14,134 bases of DNA from an uncultured Butyricicoccus sp. (GTDB lineage: Bacteria > Bacillota > Clostridia > Oscillospirales > Butyricicoccaceae). Position numbers and translations under genes: made by a program. Under the pieces are notes generated by a model that was not told where the DNA came from, made no database searches, and saw only the letters and a list, made by a program, of their open reading frames with translations. Positions 1-5,053 of the stretch are shown here, one piece after another. The stretch lies in contig URFQ01000065.1 of NCBI GenBank assembly GCA_900547195.1, positions 1-14,134 of the forward strand, written 5' to 3'. The number at the start of each line of letters is the position of its first letter. Position 1 is the first letter of the stretch.

Positions 1-2
1 CG

Positions 3-2279
3 CTGGTAACAGGTAAGCCTGTCTATACGGATGATTTGGCGCCGAAGGACAGCCTGATTGTCAAGGTGCTTCGGAGTCCTCACGCTCATGCGCTGATTCG
101 GGAAATCGATGTGAAGGCTGCCTCCGAGGTGGACGGGATCGCCTGTGTACTGACTTATAAGGATGTGCCGGATCAGCGTTTTACCATGGCGGGGCAGACC
201 TATCCGGAGCCCAGCCCCTATGACAGGCTGATTCTGGATCAGAGGCTGCGTTTTGCAGGCGATGCGGCTGCGATCGTGGCGGGAGAGACAGAGGAGGCGG
301 TGGACCGCGCTCTCCGCCTGATTAAGGTGGAATATGAGGTGCTGGAACCTGTTCTCGACTTCCGGCAGGCAAAGGACAGTGAGATTCTGGTTCATCCGGA
401 GGATAACTGGAAGAGTCTCTGCCCGGTAGGCGCGGATAACAGACGCAATCTGTGTGCCTGCGGCGGCGAGGAAAACGGCGATGTGGACGGCACCCTGGAG
501 AAATGCGAGGTTGTGATCGACCGCGTCTATCATACCAAGGCGAATCAGCAGGCGATGATGGAGACGTTCCGTGCATATACGTATCTGGATACATACGGCC
601 GCTTAAATGTGGTGGCCTCCACCCAGATTCCGTTTCATGTGAGAAGAATACTTGCCCATGCGCTCGATATTCCCAAACCCATGGTGCGTGTGATCAAGCC
701 GAGAATCGGAGGCGGATTCGGAGCGAAGCAGACCGTGGTGGCGGAAGTTTACCCGGCGATCGTGACGATGAAGACGGGAAGGGCGGCGAAGATGGTCTAT
801 ACCCGCTATGAATCGCAAATCGCGTCCTCCCCGCGCCACGGCATGGAACTGACCGTGCGCATGGGCGCGATGAAGGACGGCACCATCCGCGGCATTGACC
901 TGTACACGCTGTCGAACACCGGCGCGTTCGGCGAGCACGGCCCCACAACGGTCGGCCTGTCCGGGCACAAGCCCATCCCGCTGTATGCGCGGCAGGAGGC
1001 GTTCCGCTTCCGCTGGGATGTGGTCTACACCAACACCATGTCGGCGGGCGCATACCGCGGCTACGGCGCAACGCAGGGTATTTTTGCGATCGAGTCGACC
1101 GTGAACGAGTTGGCCGACGTTCTCGGCATGGACCCGGCCAGGCTGCGTGAGAAAAACCTCGTCCGTGAGGGCGATGTGATGCCCGCTTACTATGGCGAGA
1201 CCGCAACCTCGTGCGCGCTCGACCGCTGCCTCGCCCGCGTCAAGCAGATGATCGGCTGGGACGCCAAGGTGCAGCCGGTCACGCTGCCAAACGGCAAGAT
1301 CCGCGCGGTCGGCATGGCCATGGCCATGCAGGGTTCGGGCATTTCGAACGTGGACGTCGGCTCGGTCACCATCCGCATGGGCGACGACGGCGGCTACAAC
1401 ATGCTGATCGGCTGCACCGATATGGGCACAGGCTGCGACACCATCCTCGCGCAGATGGCCGCCGATTGCCTGGACTGCGACATGGCCGACATTGCGGTCT
1501 ATGCGTCGGATACCGATGTCTCCCCCTACGATTCCGGCTCTTACGCATCCGCGACCACCTATGTCACGGGCATGGCGTGCGTCAAGGCCTGCGGGGAGCT
1601 GCGCGGCAAGATCCTTGCCATCGGCGCTTCCATGCTGGGGATTGACCCGGCGGACGCGGAGTTCGACGGCGCAAAGGTTTACGATGTCCGCGACCCGGGC
1701 AAGGCGGTTTCGCGCGGCGAGGTCGCATACAAGGGCCAGTGCGGCAGCAATCTGGAGCTGGCGGCCACGGTCAGCCACTCCTCTCCGGTCTCGCCCCCGC
1801 CGTTCATGGTAGGCGCGGCGGAAATCGAGCTGGATCCCGAGACCGGCAAGGTCGACCTGGTCGATTACTGCGCGTGCGTGGACTGCGGCACGCCGATCAA
1901 CCCCAACCTCGCCCGCGTGCAGACCGAGGGCGGTCTCGTGCAGGGCATCGGTATGGCGCTGTATGAGGACGTGGTATATGGTGCAAACGGCGTCAACTAT
2001 TCCAATTCGTTCATGCAATACAAGATCCCGTCCCGGCTGGACATTGGCACGGTGCGCGTGGAGTTTGAAAGCAGCTACGAGCCTTCCGGCCCGTTCGGCG
2101 CCAAGTCCATCGGCGAGGTGGTCATCAACACCCCGCCCCCGGCCATTGCGGCCGCGGTCGCAAGCGCTTCGGGCGTGCGCATCCGCGCGCTGCCCATCAC
2201 CGCAGAAAAAATCGTCATGGGCATGGCCGGGCGTGGCGCTGTATCGCGGAGCGCTGCCCCGCACCCCGCGAGCCTTTAA
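3..2279 (+). CDS. Xanthine dehydrogenase/aldehyde oxidoreductase-family molybdenum-binding subunit, 5'-truncated by window edge
   Basis: Catalytic molybdopterin-cytosine-dinucleotide subunit of a xanthine dehydrogenase-family hydroxylase; the cytoplasmic enzyme normally works with separate FAD and 2Fe-2S subunits, which are not in this window. The frame is open from base 3 and already reads VTGKPVYTDDL, the motif found near the start of these subunits, so the true start lies outside; the TTG at 36 is internal. The hammerhead domain comes first, then GGGFGAK (708-728), AYRGYG (about 1050-1067), a TDMGTG loop (about 1420-1437) and GAKSIGEVV, whose Glu codon (2115-2117) matches the conserved active-site glutamate. 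The substrate (purine, aldehyde or N-heterocycle) cannot be decided. Codon usage changes near 800: 7 of 19 arginines are AGA/AGG before it, 1 of 23 after it. The last 18 residues beyond ITAEKIVMGM look like a non-homologous tail. Confidence 0.93.
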   Translation: MVTGKPVYTDDLAPKDSLIVKVLRSPHAHALIREIDVKAASEVDGIACVLTYKDVPDQRFTMAGQTYPEPSPYDRLILDQRLRFAGDAAAIVAGETEEAVDRALRLIKVEYEVLEPVLDFRQAKDSEILVHPEDNWKSLCPVGADNRRNLCACGGEENGDVDGTLEKCEVVIDRVYHTKANQQAMMETFRAYTYLDTYGRLNVVASTQIPFHVRRILAHALDIPKPMVRVIKPRIGGGFGAKQTVVAEVYPAIVTMKTGRAAKMVYTRYESQIASSPRHGMELTVRMGAMKDGTIRGIDLYTLSNTGAFGEHGPTTVGLSGHKPIPLYARQEAFRFRWDVVYTNTMSAGAYRGYGATQGIFAIESTVNELADVLGMDPARLREKNLVREGDVMPAYYGETATSCALDRCLARVKQMIGWDAKVQPVTLPNGKIRAVGMAMAMQGSGISNVDVGSVTIRMGDDGGYNMLIGCTDMGTGCDTILAQMAADCLDCDMADIAVYASDTDVSPYDSGSYASATTYVTGMACVKACGELRGKILAIGASMLGIDPADAEFDGAKVYDVRDPGKAVSRGEVAYKGQCGSNLELAATVSHSSPVSPPPFMVGAAEIELDPETGKVDLVDYCACVDCGTPINPNLARVQTEGGLVQGIGMALYEDVVYGANGVNYSNSFMQYKIPSRLDIGTVRVEFESSYEPSGPFGAKSIGEVVINTPPPAIAAAVASASGVRIRALPITAEKIVMGMAGRGAVSRSAAPHPASL

Positions 2280-2288
2280 AAAGGCTCG
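2269..2288 (+). other. Hairpin spanning the stop codon of the molybdenum-subunit gene
   Basis: CGAGCCTT (2269-2276) pairs with AAGGCTCG (2281-2288) around the TAA stop. No T-run follows, so it is probably not a terminator by itself; the real one lies about 20 bp downstream. It may slow ribosomes or protect the 3' end, but that is inference. Confidence 0.35.
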
Positions 2289-2306
2289 ATCCAAATTTCA
2301 CACATT

Positions 2307-2337
2307 AAAAAAAGGTATCCGTACGGATACCTTTTTT
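2307..2337. terminator. Bidirectional intrinsic terminator between convergent genes
   Basis: Seven A residues, GGTATCC (2314-2320), loop GTAC, GGATACC (2325-2331) and six T residues. The A- and T-flanks make it symmetrical, so it can end the molybdenum-subunit transcript on + and the XRE-regulator transcript on -. Its right end overlaps the TAA stop of the regulator (2336-2338). Confidence 0.85.
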
Positions 2338-2563
2338 ATGTGCGGAAATCAAACAGCTCGCGCGGATTCAGCCGAAGCACTCGGCACGCGCGGAAAATCA
2401 CATCCAGCGAAACGCCTACCGTCGCCAACTCAATCGCGCTCATATGGCTGCGGTCAATATCGAGCAGCTCGGCAAGCTGAAGCTGTGTAAGCCCACGATC
2501 TTTACGGAAAAAAGCAATGTTTTGACCCAATTTACGGTATTCTTCGTGGAACTCTGCATTCAT
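2336..2563 (-). CDS. Small XRE-family helix-turn-helix regulator (copy 1)
   Basis: A 75-residue, single-domain HTH_3/Cro-C1-type DNA-binding protein, presumably a cytoplasmic repressor. The helix-turn-helix is residues 26-45 (TQLQLAELLDIDRSHMSAIE); no sensor or dimerisation domain follows. The ATG at 2563 is preferred because AGGTG (2570-2574) lies 6 nt upstream and the in-frame GTG at 2572 is part of that ribosome binding site. The chosen start also gives exactly the same length as the paralogue at 8973-9200, with 34 of 75 residues identical without gaps. It is divergent from the 41-aa gene at 2724, with a 160-bp AT-rich gap holding promoters for both and a CTTGT-ATA-ACAAG dyad that could be its operator. 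Target genes and signal are unknown; autoregulation is inferred from layout. Confidence 0.9.
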   Translation of the reverse strand: MNAEFHEEYRKLGQNIAFFRKDRGLTQLQLAELLDIDRSHMSAIELATVGVSLDVIFRACRVLRLNPRELFDFRT

Positions 2564-2581
2564 GCACTTCACCTCAATACG

Positions 2582-2610
2582 ATAATATGAGGTTTTTTAC
2601 AGATTTTAAA
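2582..2610 (-). promoter_or_regulatory. Candidate sigma-A promoter of XRE regulator copy 1
   Basis: On the minus strand TTTAAA (2610-2605) and TATTAT (2587-2582) are separated by 17 bp, predicting a very short leader of about 12 nt before the AGGTG/ATG. The -35 is weak, so this is a moderate call. Confidence 0.45.
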
Positions 2611-2611
2611 C

Positions 2612-2624
2612 CTTGTATAACAAG
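2612..2624. promoter_or_regulatory. Candidate operator dyad CTTGT-ATA-ACAAG (module 1)
   Basis: A perfect 13-bp inverted repeat (5-bp arms, 3-bp centre) lies between the two divergent promoters. A further ACAAG half-site occurs at 2641-2645, just after the -35 of the small-protein promoter. XRE repressors commonly bind such short dyads; binding by the neighbouring regulator is inference. Confidence 0.4.
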
Positions 2625-2635
2625 TATTATTACTG

Positions 2636-2664
2636 TTGACACAAGTTATTTAGTGTTATATACT
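2636..2664 (+). promoter_or_regulatory. Strong sigma-A promoter of 41-aa protein gene (copy 1)
   Basis: TTGACA (2636-2641), 17-bp spacer, TATACT (2659-2664): a perfect -35 and a near-perfect -10. The predicted start near 2671 leaves a leader of about 53 nt before the ATG at 2724. Confidence 0.8.
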
Positions 2665-2723
2665 ATGAATATGCAGTAATTTACAATTCACAACCTGTTT
2701 TATAAGAAAAAAGGAGTTGCAAA

Positions 2724-2849
2724 ATGAATGACCACACGGATTATAAGAAACTGTATTACGCCCTGTTTAACGACATCAGCCGCTTGATTGAGCAGCTTCA
2801 AAAAATCCAAATGGATGCGGAAGAACGCTTTCTGGATGCCGAGGGATAA
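2724..2849 (+). CDS. 41-aa conserved small protein, partner of XRE regulator (copy 1)
   Basis: A short gene supported by three independent signs: a strong promoter (2636-2664), an AAGGAG ribosome binding site 7-8 nt before the ATG, and a paralogue at 8708-8845. Over their 41-residue common length the two proteins share 22 identities without gaps, including DY-[KR]-KLYY near the N-terminus, QLQ in the middle and AEERFL near the C-terminus. The protein is charged and probably one or two amphipathic helices; it has no signal peptide, no transmembrane stretch and no cysteine. It is divergent from the regulator at 2336-2563. The function is unknown. It could bind or modulate that regulator, but nothing in the sequence proves this. 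Its stop codon is 4 bp from the left end of the repeat element at 2854. Confidence 0.82.
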   Translation: MNDHTDYKKLYYALFNDISRLIEQLQKIQMDAEERFLDAEG

Positions 2850-2853
2850 AAAA

Positions 2854-2993
2854 GGGCCTGTTGCAAAATAAAATTTTGAAAAAAATACATTGATAAAAAG
2901 TTCTGGAGAATTGCTTATATGGCAATTTTCCAGAACTTTTTGATGTGTCGATTTTCTGTTTTGGCCTCGAAACTGCATTTTGCAACAGGCACC
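2854..2993. mobile_element. 140-bp MITE-like element with IS6-family-like terminal inverted repeats
   Basis: GCCTGTTGCAAAAT (2856-2869) is matched exactly in inverted orientation at 2977-2990, and both ends extend to GG (left GGGCC, right GGTGCC). These ends resemble the IS6-family terminus, for example IS26 GGCACTGTTGCAAA. No transposase frame fits in 140 bp, so this would be a non-autonomous derivative or remnant. It fills the gap between the converging small-protein gene and pyrE. No 8-bp target duplication is visible in the flanks, so insertion is not proven. A strong internal hairpin lies at its centre. Confidence 0.55.
2895..2941. terminator. 20-bp hairpin inside the MITE-like element, possible bidirectional terminator
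   Basis: AAAAAGTTCTGGAGAATTGC (2895-2914) pairs with 2922-2941 across a 7-nt loop, with one G-A position that forms a G-U pair in one RNA. Each strand ends in TTTTT, so it could end the upstream small-protein transcript on + and the pyrE transcript on -. The stem is AT-rich. Confidence 0.55.
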
Positions 2994-3006
2994 TTCTATT
3001 CCACTT

Positions 3007-3669
3007 TTAGAAAATGCAGTACTGCGCCATGTAAGCTTCCATCAGCGGCAGGATGTCGCCGTAGCTCCCCTGCTCCTTGAGGTACTCGTAGATGTCCTGC
3101 ACCGTGATGAGCGCGTGCACGCGGATGCCAAATTCCTCGCCCACCTCCATGACTGCGGTCTTGCCCGGGGTCTGGCCAACCTCGCAGCGGTTAACCGAGA
3201 TGAACATATCGGTTACCTTCACGTCCGCGCAGCCCTGCAAAACCGGCATGGTTTCGCGGATGGCGGTGCCGGCTGTGATGACATCCTCGATGATGATGAC
3301 GCGGTCGCCGTCCTTCGGCTTGTAGCCGACAAGGTTGCCGCCTTCGCCGTGATCCTTGGCCTCCTTGCGGTTGAAGAAGAACGGTTTGTCGATGCCATGT
3401 ACGCGCGCCAGAGCGCCGGCAACCGACGTTGCGAGGGGGATGCCCTTATACGCAGGGCCAAACATGGCGTCAAAATCGCCGCCCAGCGCTTCTTTGACCG
3501 CCGCCGCATAGAACTCGCCCAAGCGGGAGTTTTGCAGGCCGGTTTTGTAGTTGCCGGTGTTGACAAAGTACGGGGTCTGACGGCCGGACTTCGTGACAAA
3601 GCTGCCGAAGCGCAGCACGTCTGCCGACATCATAAACTCAATAAATTTCTTTTTTGCAGCAGAAAGCAT
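3007..3669 (-). CDS. pyrE: Orotate phosphoribosyltransferase
   Basis: Cytoplasmic enzyme of de novo pyrimidine synthesis that joins orotate to PRPP, giving orotidine 5'-phosphate. The 220-aa length is normal. The PRPP-binding signature lies at about residues 123-140, core IIIEDVITAGTAI; the flexible catalytic loop is around residues 99-111 (RKEAKDHGEGG). The ATG at 3669 has AAGGA 10 nt upstream. It lies 24 bp downstream of the Rrf2 regulator on the same strand with no terminator between, so the two are probably one transcript. No other pyr gene is in the window and no PyrR-type attenuator was recognised in front of it. Its stop is 13 bp from the IS6-like element, whose hairpin may serve as its terminator. 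Confidence 0.95.
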   Translation of the reverse strand: MLSAAKKKFIEFMMSADVLRFGSFVTKSGRQTPYFVNTGNYKTGLQNSRLGEFYAAAVKEALGGDFDAMFGPAYKGIPLATSVAGALARVHGIDKPFFFNRKEAKDHGEGGNLVGYKPKDGDRVIIIEDVITAGTAIRETMPVLQGCADVKVTDMFISVNRCEVGQTPGKTAVMEVGEEFGIRVHALITVQDIYEYLKEQGSYGDILPLMEAYMAQYCIF

Positions 3670-3693
3670 AGCTTTTCCATCCTTTTTTATAGT

Positions 3694-4125
3694 TTAAGTC
3701 CGGGTGTTCAGTTTTCCCTGATGCTGCCGGACAAGATCGGCAAGGCTCACGCCGTCCACATAACGGTCAATCACGCCCGCCAGGCCGATCCAGAAATCAA
3801 GGGTCTCGCATTCGCCGCCTCGCGGGCAGGCTTTGGCAGCCTCGGACAGGCAGGCAATCGGTGCAAGGCCGCCCTCCGTGACGCGCAGGATTTGCCCGGC
3901 GGTGTAATCTTCGGGATCCTTTGCCAGACGATAGCCGCCCTGCGCGCCGCGCACCGAGCGCAGCAGCCCGGCACGGCTGAGCTGGTTTACAATCTGCTCC
4001 AGATACTTCACCGAAACATTCTGGCGGGCTGAAATTTCTTTGAGTGGGATATAATCCCCACGGTCGTGCTCGGCCAGGTCGATCATCAGCCGGAGCGCAT
4101 ACCGCCCTTTGGTGGATACTTTCAT
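3694..4125 (-). CDS. Rrf2/IscR-family transcriptional regulator, probable Fe-S type
   Basis: A 143-aa winged-helix regulator beginning MKVSTKGRYALRLM, the typical Rrf2 N-terminus, with SVRGAQGGYRLAK (57-69) as the wing. Three cysteines at 92, 100 and 106 fall where IscR uses C92, C98 and C104 to hold a 2Fe-2S cluster; the first spacing is 7 residues rather than 5. Cluster binding and redox or iron sensing are thus likely but not certain. The ATG at 4125 is chosen because AGGAGG ends 6 nt before it; the ATG at 4131 directly abuts that site. The gene precedes pyrE by 24 bp and is divergent from tcdA. A 13-bp palindrome inside its promoter suggests autoregulation. No isc/suf genes are adjacent. 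Confidence 0.92.
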   Translation of the reverse strand: MKVSTKGRYALRLMIDLAEHDRGDYIPLKEISARQNVSVKYLEQIVNQLSRAGLLRSVRGAQGGYRLAKDPEDYTAGQILRVTEGGLAPIACLSEAAKACPRGGECETLDFWIGLAGVIDRYVDGVSLADLVRQHQGKLNTRT

Positions 4126-4150
4126 GTCCATCCTCCTGTTCCACGTGTCC

Positions 4151-4179
4151 ATCATACCATAATGGTACGGAATCCGCAA
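4151..4179 (-). promoter_or_regulatory. Sigma-A promoter of the Rrf2-pyrE operon
   Basis: On the minus strand TTGCGG (4179-4174), 17-bp spacer, TATGAT (4156-4151). The predicted start is near 4144, about 20 nt before the Rrf2 ATG. Confidence 0.65.
4155..4167. promoter_or_regulatory. Palindrome TACCAT-A-ATGGTA in the Rrf2 promoter, candidate operator
   Basis: A perfect 13-bp dyad overlaps the -10 and the spacer of the Rrf2-pyrE promoter, an ideal place for repression. Binding by the adjacent Rrf2 protein is inferred from position only; it is not the classical E. coli IscR type 1 site. Confidence 0.5.
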
Positions 4180-4199
4180 GGCGGTGCGCATTTCTTTTC

Positions 4200-4228
4200 T
4201 GGACATCAGCGGATGGGTATGCTACACT
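4200..4228 (+). promoter_or_regulatory. Candidate sigma-A promoter of tcdA
   Basis: TGGACA (4200-4205), 17-bp spacer, TACACT (4223-4228), about 55 bp before the ATG at 4283. It is back-to-back with the Rrf2 promoter, the two -35 boxes being 20 bp apart. Confidence 0.5.
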
Positions 4229-4282
4229 GAAACGTATCGGGCAGCGTTCTCTTGCTTCCATTTTCCTTCGGAGGTTTTCCAT

Positions 4283-5014
4283 ATGCTTCATGAATTTTCA
4301 CGCACTGCGCTTCTGGTCGGCGAGGATGGGCTGGCCCGCCTGCAAAGCGCCCATATCGCGGTGTTCGGGATCGGCGGGGTCGGCGGCGCAGCCGCCGAGG
4401 CGCTCGCCCGCGCAGGCGTGGGCAGCCTGACCCTCGTCGACAACGACACGGTCTCGGTCACTAACCGGAACCGCCAGATCATCGCGCTTGCATCTACCAC
4501 CGGACAAAGCAAAACCGCGGCCATGGCCGCGCGCGTGCGGGACATCAACCCCGTCTGCCGCGTGACCCCGCTCGACATGTTCTACACGCCCGGGAGTGAT
4601 TTTGATCTGACGCAGTTTACCTATGTGCTCGACGCGATCGACACGGTTTCCGCCAAGCTGTATCTGGCCGAACAGTGCTACAGGCTCGGCGTCCCGCTCA
4701 TTTCCAGCATGGGTACGGGCAACAAGCTTGACCCAGCGCGCTTTGAGGTGGCGGATATTTCCCAGACCTCGGTCTGCCCGCTCGCTCGTGTCATGCGCCG
4801 TGAGCTCAAGGCGCGCGGCGTAAAGCGGCTTAAGGTGGTGTACTCGAAAGAGGAACCTCAGCGCATCCCGCCGGAGCGCTATGCCGCTTGCGCAGGCGAC
4901 AAAAAGGGTACGGCCGGGCATCCGGTGCCGGCGAGCATCTCATTTGTGCCTCCGGTCGCGGGGATGATCCTTGCGGGCGAGGCGGTCAAAGACATCGCTT
5001 TTCAAACGCTCTAA
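4283..5014 (+). CDS. tcdA: tRNA threonylcarbamoyladenosine dehydratase (ThiF/HesA family)
   Basis: Cytoplasmic E1-like ATPase that converts t6A37 in ANN-decoding tRNAs to the cyclic form ct6A. The 243-aa protein has the Rossmann ATP-binding loop GIGGVGG (29-35), the acidic LVDNDTVSVTNRNRQ segment (51-65), VLDAIDTVSAK (115-125) and PLARVMRRELKARG (166-179), as in YgdL/TcdA proteins rather than ThiF or MoeB. The ATG at 4283 is preceded by CGGAGG with 8-nt spacing; longer in-frame starts lack such a site. It is a single gene ending in a GC-rich terminator. CsdA/CsdE-type partners are not nearby. Confidence 0.92.
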   Translation: MLHEFSRTALLVGEDGLARLQSAHIAVFGIGGVGGAAAEALARAGVGSLTLVDNDTVSVTNRNRQIIALASTTGQSKTAAMAARVRDINPVCRVTPLDMFYTPGSDFDLTQFTYVLDAIDTVSAKLYLAEQCYRLGVPLISSMGTGNKLDPARFEVADISQTSVCPLARVMRRELKARGVKRLKVVYSKEEPQRIPPERYAACAGDKKGTAGHPVPASISFVPPVAGMILAGEAVKDIAFQTL

Positions 5015-5020
5015 ACCGCG

Positions 5021-5050
5021 CGCCCCCGGGGAAATCCCCGGGGGCGTTTT
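5021..5050 (+). terminator. Intrinsic terminator of tcdA
   Basis: CGCCCCCGGGG (5021-5031), loop AAAT, CCCCGGGGGCG (5036-5046), then TTTT. The 11-bp stem is entirely G-C. It ends 4 bp from the stop of the converging secreted-protein gene and could work for both. Confidence 0.85.
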
Positions 5051-5053
5051 GGG

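Noticed and set aside
603..2294. 563-codon open frame on the minus strand opposite the molybdenum-subunit gene
   Set aside because: It is a GC-rich shadow of a gene with clear family motifs; the translation is rich in Arg, Ala, His and Gly and shows no domain.
2620..2661. Tandem 21-bp repeats starting with ACAAGT upstream of the small-protein gene
   Set aside because: Beyond the ACAAGT core the match needs gaps and depends on AT-rich composition; only the half-sites are kept.
2336..2849. Classical toxin-antitoxin reading of the XRE/small-protein pair
   Set aside because: Toxin and antitoxin genes are normally co-directional and overlapping; here the genes are divergent, each with its own promoter, and the small protein has no toxin motif or membrane segment.
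2846..3001. 8-bp target-site duplication around the IS6-like element
   Set aside because: The 8 bases on each side do not match, so no duplication is claimed.
2980..4032. 350-codon plus-strand frame over pyrE and the Rrf2 gene
   Set aside because: Antisense shadow of two well-supported genes; no ribosome binding site or recognisable motif.
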